This document shows, piece by piece, positions 34,703 through 46,644 of a stretch of 64,000 nt of DNA (its first letter is position 1; each line of letters begins with the position of its first letter). This stretch comes from Sweltsa coloradensis (Eukaryota; Arthropoda; Insecta; Plecoptera; Chloroperlidae). The notes under the pieces are model-generated. The model did not search any database and was not told the DNA's origin. It worked only from the letters and a program-made list of their open reading frames with translations. The DNA lies in contig JAMZAV010000913.1 in assembly GCA_024449915.1 (NCBI GenBank), positions 167,114 through 231,113 on the forward strand, written 5' to 3'. The translations under genes and the position numbers were made by a program.

Positions 34703-34980
34703 ACGGTGACTGTGGACTGCGGAGCCGTCCTAGCAACGAGACACATAATAAATAAGGTTGCCCCGGATTAGCAATTGATTCTGGCGCTGTCCGCGGGTGT
34801 AATCGTGTCCAGCTTGATTGATCGGTGTTTATGCCGGTCTCTATAGCTGGTCATAGTTCAGTCGTCGTTGGTGTCTGAGCATACAGGGTTGGTTTTAAAT
34901 TTAATGTCCCACATTGAAAATCAGTTCTGTGACTGAGTGGGTAAATTCTAAATATGAATTCATTATATTTATTTAGTCAG
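34703..34980 (+). repeat. SINE-like family B, long copy
   Basis: The second long copy; it shares the upstream half with 20108-20265 (landmarks given there). Its 3' half is more diverged: CAGGGTTGGTTTTAAATTT, CCCACATTGAAAATCAGT, GACTGAGTGGGTAAATTCTA and a TTATATTTATTTA tail. Confidence 0.78.
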
Positions 34981-35824
34981 GTATTATGTAAAAATTTAAG
35001 GAAATTATCTTTTGATTGAAGTTATCTTTTATAGAGAACATTGTGCCATGGTGTCTTCTTTATTCGAAAAAGTGCTTGCTTCAGTTTTTGTTTTAACTAC
35101 CCTTACAACGGAAGGACTCGCCCCCCCCCCACCTCCCCTCCCCATCCCCTGTCCTTCTGTCAACGATCGCCATCACTAGAGAAAATGTCGTTGTCATTTC
35201 GTAATTCAATATTTTCGAAATGTGATTTGCGTCCTCCTAGCCGACAGACATTTTGTTTTCCGGCCAGTGAGTTGCGACAATGCTCGGCACTTCAGACGTG
35301 TTGAGTGGTGGGCTCTTGAGTGCGACCCTTGTGGGGGCAGCCGCGGGGGGCAAAGTCAAGGGGCAACGCAAGGAGGGGCAGGGGGACGCAAAATACGGTT
35401 TGAATATAGCAATGTTACACTTTGTTAATCCATTGTCGGTATTATGAGACGCCAAATTTTAATCCGTAAAATATGTAAACAAATTCAGGATATCATATTT
35501 GTCGCAACTCACATGGTGATAGGCCGTCATTACAAAATACGGCCACTAGTTCATCATCATAATGTTTCTCACTATTTGATTCTAGCCTCACCAGTTTTCG
35601 TGGGTGTTTCCTACATCCGTAGCAGATGATTGTGGATTAATGTTGATAATTTAGTTTTTTGTGTATTTTGTTCCCCCCCCATTTTTAAAGTCACATGTAT
35701 GCGTTGATGAATTTTTAAAGTTTCGTTATTAAACTATATGCCAGCTATACTGCATAATAATTATATTTACAATATAAAACTTATTATTATTTTATTATTT
35801 CTATAGTACTAAATAGCAATCTTT
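34981..35824. other. Unassigned stretch
   Basis: A 10-base C run is at 35121-35130. A GC-richer patch at 35220-35400 has three overlapping short ORFs in different frames, none recognised. Confidence 0.4.
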
Positions 35825-35950
35825 CGTTGACCATTGTTCTCGACGAGACGATAGCGTCGGCACCGACATGGTTCTCTTGATCGTAGGTCCCTATTCCACT
35901 GAAAATCAGTTATTTGCCCAAGTGCATGGGTATTCTAAATACGAATGTAT
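35825..35950 (+). repeat. SINE-like family B, degraded copy
   Basis: CGTTGACCATTGTTCTCG, CCACTGAAAATCAGTTATTT and GGGTATTCTAAATACGAATG match the family in order. The GGGTTGGCTTGGTC block is heavily mutated. Confidence 0.65.
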
Positions 35951-36045
35951 TCTAGATAAAAGGAACTAGTAAAACAGGTATTTATTCTTTAAATAAGTGT
36001 ATATTGGACATAACACTGCTCTGTATCAATATTTTCTTTGTGTAT
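35951..36045 (+). repeat. Repeat E, relative of 47537-47706
   Basis: GGAACTAGTAAAACAGGTAT and AAATAAGTGTATATTGGACA match 47548-47600. The following TATCAATATTTT is the reverse complement of the AAAATATTGATA found at the same place in the 47.6-kb copy, as if the loop had inverted. Confidence 0.6.
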
Positions 36046-37640
36046 TCATTACTTTGAAAAGTAAAACTGAAAAAGAAAAACACGAAAAAGATTTTATAAG
36101 TTTATTTTATAAGTGGGCAACATGAGATCGCTCCCACTAAAATCCTATACAAATATACGTAAACACGTTTGTAGATCTTGTCCCCATCCATCATTCTCAT
36201 GATTCCATTTTGAAATATTAGTTCAATTTAATTTAAGAGCGGTTCTACTTCAGTCATTGACAGATTTAACAAATCTTCAGCCGTCAACATTATAATTTGA
36301 CTTATTTTATCCTCTGCCCATAATTCCATCTTCCCGTCTCCCTGTTCCTTCCCAACCTTTCCCTCTCATCGTTCTTCAGGCCCGAAGATAGACCCCGAGG
36401 AACATATTTCATTTGGAAGCTATGACAAGTTTTAAGTGTAGAACTGTGTAATTTGCCTCCACAAGCACGTACGCGTACTCGTTACATTTGGGGGAGTGCA
36501 GCAATGATGGCGATAACCCCCCCCCCCCCTTTCCATTTCCCCCTCTTCACACCCTCAACCCTTCAATTAAACACTCCAATTCCCCAGGATTATTGACATG
36601 CACTATTATAAACTTATTCGCTTTAATTGATTCAAAGAGAATTATAATTTAAAATAAAAACCAGAAACAGAATTTCATTGATACAGGACGTATTTAACTT
36701 TTCTACACATTGTGAAACGTACACATTTTCAAAATCCAAATTTTATCGTATTATTAGGAGTGTTGTGTCATTTCAAAACAATTGCTTTCAGGGCGTCTGC
36801 ACGCCAGTACAAGGAATGTTAAACCTTACGAAATTGCAAGAATTAAAGTAAAATTTCTACCAGAGAACGGAGCAAAAGTTCATTGAATGTATTAAATGTG
36901 ATTGGATGTTGTCGTTAAGGTTGGTTAATGCATGCCTTTTAGGTACTGGTTGTTTAAATATGGGTGATATCGGATAGTGCCCCCTATTATTATGTTCTGG
37001 TTGTCTATATACATTGGCTTTTATTGTATTATAAGATAACTTTGTATACTCATGGTCAAATTAGGCATTTGTATTTTGACTGCATATTTGTTTTGTTTTG
37101 TAGCTAATATATGCATTCGTAATATTGTGTTGTGTAAATAAGCGTTTCATTAATAATTGAATATCTTCATTGATGCATAAAATGTTTAATGTGTAGAATG
37201 TGTTTAAAACTAGCAGGAACTGTAATAATACTCGTGATAGATTGATTGATAGATAAGAGAACAATGCTATACTCTCTCTGACAACACTAATCGATTCATC
37301 AACCGTGGTCTCTGAAACTCGCCTCGCCACTATAACCCTAGGTTTCCAATAGACTGGCTTTATCTCCATCAACCCCTGCTGGTCTTGAGTGATGGCAGCG
37401 TGCATGGACGCTGTGATAACCCAGACGCCGACGATGAAAGAGCGAAGCGTTTACAGCTGCTTACTGCGTGAAAACCACGCCAAGCCACGATTCAAGTATT
37501 GTTCGATACGACATATATATCTTGCAATATAATAACATTGTATTGTGCAAAAGACTAGACCTTCTATTAAAAATGTGTAGGAAAAAGGCATCGGCAAAAA
37601 TTCACAACGTTTTTTTTAGTTATCACATTCGCAATTAATG
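36046..37640. other. Unassigned AT-rich stretch
   Basis: A 13-base C run lies at 36517-36529. A minus-strand frame of 114 codons (37061-37405) crosses it, with no recognised domain; no support as a gene. Confidence 0.45.
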
Positions 37641-37708
37641 ACCCGGCACCTCCACCATACGAAAAAGTCAGGACGAAATTTATTATAGCCTGCCCGGAAC
37701 CTCCACCA
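37641..37708 (-). repeat. Two module D copies 51 bp apart, minus strand
   Basis: The reverse complement reads TGGTGGAGGTGCCGGGTCAT (from 37657) and TGGTGGAGGTTCCGGGCAGG (from 37708). The second has one core change. A tandem pair this close may be a very short internal-deletion derivative or two element ends meeting. Confidence 0.75.
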
Positions 37709-38690
37709 TAATTCATAATTCATAATAATGAGTTACCTTATTGCAGCATGGCATTTGGTTAGTAAAAGCCACAGTTTGCACTCAAAGTACGGTCGGTGAA
37801 CAAATTCTAATCATAGTTATTTGCAAATTACTGTGTAGGTTAATCCTCTCCAAATAAACCCAAAAGAAGAAAATGGAGGTAGATTTTTATCGGTTCTATA
37901 ATCAAAGTCGATACTGATTCTTATATTTATTTATTCGGCAAAGTTGTAGTTCACAAAAAAACTTGAAACAATTACTCTCCTGTTGTGGTTATAAGAGTAA
38001 GTTCGTTTTTGTATTTAAAGTCACTTTAGTGGATAAAACTCCTCATTTAAGAATGAGATAATAAACATTTCAGAAGGTAAAATCCTTCTCTCGTGTCCAG
38101 GTTATGAAAAAAACATAAAACAATAAACAAGCAGACAAAAGGTAATTAACAAGGTGTTTTGTTTTTTCACATAACTTAGTTTGCCTTCAGGAGAAGCTCA
38201 TGATTTCCAAAAACGTTGTATCTGTTAATAAATTAAATAGTTTTATCCAATAAATAGTTTGTTAAGTACAGATAATCAATGTAGGCCTATAACACCAATG
38301 AAGAAGAGAAGCGGAAAAATGATTACCCTCCTACTCGTAAGTAGATACATTATTATTATTTTATGCCACCAACAACAGATTTACCTCCACAAGTGCGATA
38401 TAGGCATTAAAATAAAATTAACTTAATACTAAAATCAAAATCAAACAACATCTAAATATGTCTACTCCGGTGCAACAAAAGAACATTATACTAACGAAAT
38501 GCAAAATAAAAAAAACTATGACGATTACATGTTATAACCTCAAAGAACATATTATTTGAGAAATACTTTTAAAAACATTGAAAGTTAGGTGATTTAGTCT
38601 AGATCTAAAAAATAAGTACTATTAAAAATGTCCACTAGGAAAAAATCAATGCGCTCAAGGTGTGAGTGGTGTTTTTTTTTTGTAATTTTA
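37709..38690. other. Unassigned AT-rich stretch
   Basis: Nothing recognised apart from a TAGGCCTA palindrome at 38282-38289. Confidence 0.45.
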
Positions 38691-39010
38691 TGAGAATACT
38701 TAGCGCAGGCGTCACATACTCTGCCTCCCCAGATAATGACGTGATGTGAGCACATGTGGCGTGATGTGAGCTAAGTGAAGCCAACACAACAGGCTCCCGT
38801 AATACCCGCCTCGCTCGCATCAGCTGTCAGCGTCGGCCAAGCAGCAATTAGAACCGAGCCGAATCCGACAAACTGATTCTCTGATCAGACGAGATGAGGT
38901 GGAGCAATCCAGAAGCGATTTCCGGTCCGAATCTCCTGCAAGGTAGCTTCGTCGACATCCGACGGGCGGACTGATAGGCCGTAGGTAATCACATTTAGCA
39001 GGCCGCTTTT
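38691..39010. other. GC-richer island
   Basis: Single-copy, GC-richer than its flanks, and containing a local GTGATGTGAGC duplication (38741-38751 and 38761-38771). The minus-strand ORF at 38635-38820 is unrecognised. Candidate regulatory element. Confidence 0.3.
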
Positions 39011-39889
39011 ACATTTACCAGCACGACCAATGGTATCAATTCATCACGTCGTTTCCACATTTAGCGTCCAATACATTTCAACCAAAAGCATTCTCGACCA
39101 TATAATCAATACACGGCCACGGATATAGGTTATATGATTGAATTCTGCACCAACTAGAGCATTCGATATTCTTGAATATTGGTTCTATTCATTAAGTCAC
39201 CAAGCAATGTATTCGATAGGATCTCACATTTCCGATATAAATTAAGACTCCGTGAAAGAGATTTATATCCACGTTGAAATATGAGCGTCATGTTCTGTTT
39301 TTGAAGTACATAAAACATATTTTGTTAAAAGTGAAAAAATGCGTATAAGAATGATTTGGTGGAAATATTTCTGTGATTCCGTTAATATATTCGAAGTATA
39401 ACTTTTATATGGAAGAGAGCGTAAAAACGCTTAAAAACCCACACAATCATCAAACAAGAGTCAATTATGAGCTTTTTCTTTGGGAAGTCAAATTGACGAT
39501 ATACTCTCTGACGCTCGACCATTAAATTAAAATGCGTGATTTGTTGGAAATCTAGGGACAATTCGATCTTCTCTTTAGGCGACTATGCTATTTTATTTTA
39601 TGCAACGCAATCAAACAGTTTTCCTTTTACTAAGGTATTGAGGACAACCGTCAGTATGGATATAGTCCATGGTGGGTTTAGAAACAACGACCTCCCGAAT
39701 AAACGTCCCGTGTGTAACGAGCTAGCTACCTTCATAAAATTATTTCCCAATTATATTACATACTATCTTTATTTGACACTCAAACATCACTTAATTTTAA
39801 GCATAGCCCTATAATGTCTTAATTATCATAAATAAACCAACAACAGCCATTCACCTATAGTCTCATTAGCTAATATCAGCGGAGGACTT
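39011..39889. other. Unassigned AT-rich stretch
   Basis: No recognised feature. The 92-codon plus-strand frame (39536-39814) shows no family signature. Confidence 0.4.
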
Positions 39890-39945
39890 CAATTTAAAGC
39901 AGACCAAGCCAACCCTGTCGGCGACGAAACCATCAACAAGCTCAT
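39890..39945 (-). repeat. SINE-like family B fragment
   Basis: GACCAAGCCAACCCTGTCGG is the reverse complement of CCGACAGGGTTGGCTTGGTC, as in the 33483 copy. The 3' portion is missing. Confidence 0.55.
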
Positions 39946-40579
39946 GCACATTTTCCATCCATACCTGCAATTTGCAAATCAACACATTTGCACCATGCAG
40001 ACATTAACCTACATTATCCGCTAAAACATTATTTTACATGGTCTGATGGTTTGATACGATGGCGTCGAAAGACTCATCATCGAAAGAAAACAGCCCACCC
40101 TTATATACAAGAGCTAACTCATTATGTAATGGTTTCATTATTCTATTCTATTCTGATTTTTTTCTATTGCAACTTTTTCTAGGGAGAGGGATTTTTTGTC
40201 TCTCTTTTTCTTTCATATACTCCTCTCGCTTGCTTTGTTTGTTATAGAAGAATCGTACATTGTTATTTATAGGTACTTACTTATTTTACTCTGCCTTGGA
40301 ACGACATGTTGTCTATTGTTTTCGTAATTACTTGCAGGATGTCGTCCGGACAACGTACATTAGGAAATTAAATATTGAAGTTCCCCCTTTGTTTGTAGTA
40401 ATATTTTTAATTTGAAAGAGTTTTAAAGTCAATTTTCTTATAAATTCTTTTTAAAATTATAGAATTTCTCCTCCACAATCTAAGAAAGCGTTAGAAAGCT
40501 TTCAGCACATGGACGTAACTGAAATAATTGAAAATTGGCATGCACTGCATTTTGGATGAGCGAATCGAATACTTCAATT

Positions 40580-41308
40580 TCACCGATCCCCCCAAAATTA
40601 GCTCGGGTGTTTTTTTTTTTTTTTTTTTTTTTTTGATTTTTTCCGTCTGTTTGTTCGCTTCTACGGACAACGGTATATGCGATCTTGATGAAATTTGACA
40701 CACCTCGTTTTCTCTGAACTTAGACTTGCTACATTTTGGTACAATCGAAGAAATATTTCTCATGAATATCGTACTTTACGACTTTTTTTCGATTTTAGTG
40801 CGATATTTTCGTGCCATTTGGGCCAATTCTGACCAAACGGGTGGGCTTCAACGTTCATATTTCACATGGACATAAAGGTAATGAAATTGTATTGCTTTCT
40901 GAAAATAAAAAGTTGAAAAGTTAGCCAGAATCGAGAGAATAAAGCTTTTAATATACGTTTTTTTTACTTTTTGTGCGATATTTTCGTGCCATTTGGGCAA
41001 TTCTGACCAAACGGGTTGGGGCTACAACGTTCATATTATACATGGAGATTAAGGTTATGGTTATTTTAGTCCCTTTTTGAAAGAAAAAGTGGAAAAATTT
41101 AGCCAGAATCCATAGAAATAAAGCTTTTAATACAAGTTTTTTACGGTAAATAAAACCCAATTGACAAGAAACAAAAGAACTTGACAACATTCACCTACAA
41201 TGCGTAGCAGAAAAACAAGCACTTGCAAAAGTAAGATATCCCACGCAAACTAAAACCTTTAAAAAGCTCATCATCAACGCGCGGGACTTTAGCGTTTTCC
41301 TAGTTATG
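40580..41308 (+). repeat. Dispersed repeat C, copy 2
   Basis: Collinear with 11359-12090: a left edge CACCGATCCCC...AATTAGCTC, a 25-base T run (40610-40634), TGCGATCTTGATGAAATTTG, and two internal units with GTGCGATATTTTCGTGCCAT and CTGACCAAACGGGT. It ends with GGGACTTTAGCGTTTTCCTA. A minus-strand polylysine ORF here is just the T run. Confidence 0.78.
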
Positions 41309-41587
41309 TGTATTAAAAGGACGCGAAGGATGTCGAAGAAACTTTTATTTTAATTACTTCTTGTATCCCTTCAAACTGTGCAATCGCATGCAAAATTGCA
41401 TTTTTTTTAAACTCTACCGTACTTTTTGTGTGATGATGTCATACACGGTAAAAATAGACTGTATCAAAATGGGCTTACAATAAATCATGACCTCGGCCAA
41501 AAAATTGTATGTAACTGACTCAGACTAATAAATATATTGTTTTATGAACTCTAATTTGTTTGTATTTGTATCTTACTTATATTGTCT

Positions 41588-41818
41588 TACTGCATCTATC
41601 AAACTGCCTTTCTCTATCATACTGCCTGTCTCTATCATACTCTTTGCTTCTGCAATACTATATGTTTCTACCATACAGTATGCCCCTATCATAATGACTG
41701 TCCCTATCATGCTGTATGTCCCTATCATATGTATGTCCCCTATCACACAGACTGTCCCTATCATGCTGTATGTCCCTATCATATTGTCTGTCTCTATCAG
41801 TCTGTCCTGTCCATCTCG
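41588..41818. repeat. 18-bp minisatellite
   Basis: About twelve imperfect copies of CTATCATACTGTNTGTCC. Because 18 is divisible by three, several frames stay open on both strands (for example MIGTYS repeats on minus, 41573-41782). These are by-products of the repeat. Confidence 0.92.
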
Positions 41819-41929
41819 TATCTCCTAGATTGACGCCTGTCTCAGGCTCGTATTATTACTAGATGCTTAGCACGCTCCCACCAAGATCTTCGTCCGTTGA
41901 TTGAAATGCCCAAATAGGTTAATTAAAAG

Positions 41930-42110
41930 TGACAACTGTCACAAATGAGCGCTGTTCTCTAAGCTCTTTGGATCCGGCATCAATCAAGTGAACGAGTGAA
42001 CGAGTCTGGGAGGGCCCTCGACTTCTTGAGGGCTCGAGTGTTGGCGCGTGACTGCCTGGCTGTCAGTCACCGAGGACAAGCAGGGGTAGGAAGACCAGGT
42101 CTAGGGATGA
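41930..42110. other. GC-richer island with nested dyads
   Basis: It contains GTGACAACTGTCAC (a perfect palindrome, about 41930-41943), GAACGAGTGAACGAGT, and GAGGGCCCTC with a following TTGAGGGCTCGAG. Single-copy in the window; candidate regulatory element. Confidence 0.3.
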
Positions 42111-42607
42111 TGCGGGCGAAATATTATACGCTTCAAAATGCACGAATGGGATTTTTTTCAATATAAAATAAATATTTTGCTTGAATTTCATACCGAGTTG
42201 GTCTATATCATCATCATTTAAAATTATGTAGATTTTATTTTCTATTTTGTGGCGTACTAGCGAAAATCCTTTTTACTCCGGTACTGAAAAATTACTAATT
42301 AAAAAAAAATCACACAAATCATCAACATATGCATACGTGAAACAGTTGGACAGCAACTATACAACATAACTCTGCATGAGTGCAAATATTGTCACGATAG
42401 ATTTAAGGGATACATTTTTACACTTTCTTTCTTAATTTCTTTCTTCCGTTACATGATTTTCAATTGGTATTAATCCAAATTCATGTATATTTGATTCACC
42501 TTTATCTATAATTAAATCGAATTCATTTAAAAAAATGTTATTTCAATATGGATTTTAGCTAGATATATTATTAATTTGTATTGTATTCTCAAATAAGATT
42601 TTCTACT

Positions 42608-42655
42608 TGTAATCATCCTTGTATAACTGATGTGATAAACGTTAAATAAATAATG
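42608..42655 (+). repeat. Non-LTR family A tail, degenerate
   Basis: TGTAATCATCCTTGTATAAC, TGATGTGATAAACG and TTAAATAAATAATGG resemble the family A 3' terminus (AAATCAG...AACTG...GGATA...TTAAATAAATAAATA). Confidence 0.35.
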
Positions 42656-43304
42656 GCAAACGAGTCCCATCTTCAGGTTGATATCCTGACTAGTTTGCTC
42701 AGTCTCTGTTCCGTTATTAATATACTTTCCACACCCCTTTCAATCCGAATCGTTCAGTTCTGCTCACTCTCACTACTCAAATATCTGAATTCGGAGCTTA
42801 CAAAATGAAGCCAATTTCAACGTTTTCGTCCGTTTCCACTGTGCATGCATAGCGAGTAGCGACTATGCAAGAGAACATTGCCATGTTTAAATGTTTTGTA
42901 ACATGATAATTTTGAGAATAAAATTAAAATATAAATATGTTTGGGCAAAACAATAACCCTTCGGTTTCATACGTAATAATATACACAAATATTTAAGCGG
43001 TTTTATCTTTTATTAAATTCTATCGGGATTACTGACGTAGAACATTGTATTGATTGTAGGCCTCTTCGGTAGAAAATAAATATTTGTAAAACATCAATAT
43101 CTTCCGATATGCATAAAAACTTTTCTAATACAACTTGTATTGAGGAGTTTCAAACAAAAGTACAAGTAATAGAGTAAAATGTTTCGAAAGTCACATTAAA
43201 CGTTGTACAAGTTTCTAGGCAATTTGTTGCGAGCTATCATAAAAATTGTTTATTCAAGAAAATGCAGATTCAGATATCGAAACTAAAACTAAAACAAAAT
43301 TTGA
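42656..43304. other. Unassigned AT-rich stretch
   Basis: Nothing recognised. Confidence 0.45.
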
Positions 43305-43332
43305 ATTAAGAGTCTACCCACTCAGTCTCGAA
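43305..43332 (-). repeat. SINE-like family B, 3' end fragment
   Basis: TTAAGAGTCTACCCACTCAG is the reverse complement of the family's CTGAGTGGGTAGACTCT 3' end. Nothing further upstream is recognisable. Confidence 0.5.
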
Positions 43333-43869
43333 AAACTATCACCGTGCCAACTATAATTAACTTAGCTCAACATCAGCTACATTACGAACTTATTATACAC
43401 ATCTTTGTGATTGGGTACGCAGACATCTCCAGACATTTTTCTACCCTGGTTTGCATAATATGCAAATAAGGGTATCACATTTTGATAACAGTCCTTCCTT
43501 GACTTCCCTTATGCTTAATCAATGTAGATCATATCCCATTTATGAAATCTCACTCTATGCTCAACAACAATATTGCTGATTATTATTCCAAATTAGATGT
43601 GACCCAAACAGAAAAACTATTTTTGTTTTCTATAGACTTTCATCACTATATTTTTTATTTTCTAAACAAATGTATTGTATAAGACAATGACGTCAATGCA
43701 AAGACTTATTTTATGTATCATAATTTATAAATTATATTATGAACTCTTTATTTGGCTGTTCGTTTATCAAGTTTTCAGTTTTTGTTCAATAATCGATGTC
43801 TTGACATCCCTGTCTTCTAATGGTTTTCATTTGAGTATAACTAACTACGCACTCACTCACGCACAGAGC

Positions 43870-44030
43870 ATCTGAGTCTGACGAGACGCAGACACGTTCG
43901 TCTCTCAATTATCAGGCGTCTAGTGACAACTCTCACACCTTAAGAGATAATCACACCTTCAGGCGAGACCAATTAGACTCAGCAGCGCCAGCTCCAATTG
44001 AAAACTAAGGGGATGTTACTTACTTTAATT
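43870..44030. other. GC-richer island
   Basis: Single-copy and GC-richer than its flanks, with CAGCAGCGCCAGCTCCAATT near its right side. No ORF of note. Candidate conserved noncoding element. Confidence 0.25.
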
Positions 44031-44699
44031 ATAAGTCTTGCGTTCAGATTGAACTTGAAGAGAAGGTGCGGGTATAGCTTGTTGGATGGGAACGACCATC
44101 TCACACAACAAACAAAACAACAGACGGAAAGAAAACTGTTTGAGAATTGGATACAAATTTGTATTTTTTTTTAAATGTAGATTTGATAAAAACATTGACC
44201 ATTGTGTGTCGTTAACTATTATATGTACTATAAGCTAGTGTTATGATTATTAAGTATGTCAAAATTTGGACTGGATAAATAATCAATCAGCCACATTCAA
44301 CTTCATTCATTTAAAGCAGCTTATGCCAGTTTACCAACATGACTCATTTATCACCCTTGTCACCATTTCACCTTTTCACCAGTTTTTCAAATTTATAACC
44401 GCAGTTTTTTTTTTCATTTATCCACGACTTTCAGCTGGTTTCTATGTATATTTTTATACATTTATATTTTATTCTTTTGTTATTCAAGTTTATCTTGTTG
44501 TATTTGTTGTAAAATTTAAATTTGATAGTACCTGTTCATATATTTAATGATTTGTGTAGCGTATTTGTATTGTTATAAATTGTAGCTATAATTGTATATA
44601 GTTTTGGTTACCTAACACTTATGGGTTAATACCTGTTGTTAGAGATAAATAAATATAAATTATATTGATGATTGATTGCTATTCGAATCGATGAATGGT

Positions 44700-44795
44700 G
44701 ATAGATGGTGAAGGACCCAACCAAGCCTTGTGCGGGATTCGAACCCACGTCTCTTGGTGTGTGTGATACGCTTTGAATCTGCGTCCCAACCGTAG
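44700..44795 (-). repeat. tRNA-derived SINE head
   Basis: On the minus strand GGTTCGAATCC (plus 44735-44745) is a perfect pol III B box, closed by GTG/CGC-type T-arm stems. The upstream GGTTGGGACGCAGATTCAAA could be a weak A box at plausible spacing. No full cloverleaf forms. The simplest reading is a tRNA-derived SINE head. Confidence 0.5.
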
Positions 44796-46118
44796 AAAAA
44801 TAATTCATAATATGGCAAATTCGTATTCAACACAATCTGGTGCATTATTAACCTTGATTTGCATTAAAATCAAATTGATGACATATACCCATAAAATGAA
44901 ATTAATTACTCTCTAACTAAATATCAAGTAATAAATCAAATATTTATATTGGTTTCTGGAACCACAATTTAGATGTTTAATATAATAAATTCACATGCAA
45001 ATGTGAATGCAAACCCTTACTATATTTTTTTCGTTTGTCGTTCGTACGCTGATATATTTTTTTTATCATACATCAGTAAAACGTAATAGAGAAACGACTC
45101 AATTATTAGGTTTATAGTTTTAAATCCTAAATATGAATTGATACTGCGTTTACTTACACTAAAATTTAGAGTTAGTTGAATATTTATTTCATTATTATTG
45201 ATATTCCCTTAAAATCACAAACACCTAAATATATGTCGACTTCTTGGTTATTAACTTATTGTTGCGTGTACTTTTGTACCATAAGAGTGATAATATTTTG
45301 CCTTAAAAAAACTGATGCGAATTGCATGGTGTGTTATAGAATGTGATAGCATATTTCTCAAACAAATTTATATCAGAACACGAACATCCGTCTTTGTAAT
45401 TCAATGATCTTGTTTTGATAATGTGATTCAAAGTCTTCAAACTGAATTGATTGATGCTAACTCGTCGCACGAGACGCAGCTTTATAACACGGGAAATTAT
45501 GGAAGGTTAACTTCCGCTGTTGAGCGGTTTTAAAATTAGATCATAAATTTATCCATTTTCTCAATTTTACTTTGGAATATAAGATTATAATTCTTCAGGT
45601 TTCAATCGATTGAAACAAAATGATACAGAAGACTAACTCAAACTTTCAAACTAGTGAATCCCACCACTATACAATAAGCATGTTATGTATCGGTATCCTC
45701 AGTACCATGGGGAAGAACATTCACATGGAATGATATTAATGAGGTGATTCTATTATCCAGTCACAGAGTGTACTGTTTTTTCACCCACAGTATAATTTTA
45801 AATTTGGGCTAGAGCTGCGATACCATAAATAAATGGATATTGGAATGTATCTGTATCTATCATGCTATTGTAAATTATAATGCAATTTTTAAATACAATA
45901 CAATTATGTAATATTTGTTACACATACTTCAGTAATGCATGTTTATAGAATTGACGGTGGAATGTTTGGTATATATAACGTTTTCAAGAACGATGCATTT
46001 AAATAAATCATCAAGATTACAATATCAATACATATTTTATTAATATAATAAGTATATAACATGAATTGTCACATGACCATTTTGATTTATTATGATAATT
46101 TTGATTTATATTGTCCGC

Positions 46119-46171
46119 GTTTGTAAATCAGTTTTTGTAACTGAAAGGATATACTTTAAATAAATAAATAC
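46119..46171 (+). repeat. Non-LTR family A 3' tail
   Basis: TTGTAAATCAGTTTTTGTAA, CTGAAAGGATATACT and TTAAATAAATAAATACG match the family A terminus. Upstream similarity is weak. Confidence 0.65.
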
Positions 46172-46194
46172 GTAAATAGTGTGTGTGTAAATTG

Positions 46195-46350
46195 TGCAAG
46201 TTGCTTGGCTCGTTGTGTTGCTATCGCAGAGTGCGTTGTACAATTCACACTGACAGTCGCACGCCCGCACGGGGTAACCGGCAGGCGATGAGCCCGCAAT
46301 ACCCGCGGCGCGCGACCTGACAAGGCCCGCTGTTGCCGGCCACACACATA
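46195..46350. other. GC-rich patch (about 60% GC) next to a retroelement tail
   Basis: The strongest local GC peak in its surroundings, rich in CGCG words (CCCGCGGCGCGCGACC). It directly follows the family A tail. The minus frame contains an AGIAGSSPAG string, the kind of peptide produced by translating tRNA-like SINE heads, so it may be a diverged SINE. Unproven. Confidence 0.3.
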
Positions 46351-46584
46351 AGATTGATTATAATATTACCAGTGAAGCTCAAATAATGTCTTCTTGATAT
46401 GACCCAATAAGACTTCATATAGGAAATTAAACATTAATCCAGCAGCAATGAAAATAAAATAAATTAATCCATTTCACACAAACAGTCTCATAGCAATGTA
46501 ACGTCTCCTAAATTTCAAATAAATAAATAAAATTATTATAATTATGTCTTATATCGCCATGGTCGAATTAAAATTCTCTCTTGT

Positions 46585-46644
46585 GGGGGGGGGGGGGGGG
46601 GTAAATTCTATAGAGCCCAACCGTCTCGATGGTGAGGGGGGGGG
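46585..46644. repeat. Longest G homopolymer in the window
   Basis: A 17-base G run (46585-46601) and a 9-base G run (46636-46644). Could form intermolecular or slipped G-quadruplexes, and is prone to length error in sequencing. Confidence 0.85.

Noticed and set aside
40480..40763. Minus-strand ORFs with polylysine
   Set aside because: The lysines are simply the 25-base T run of repeat C.
44700..44795. Functional tRNA gene on the minus strand
   Set aside because: The B box is good, but acceptor and D arms do not pair and no anticodon arm can be placed convincingly.
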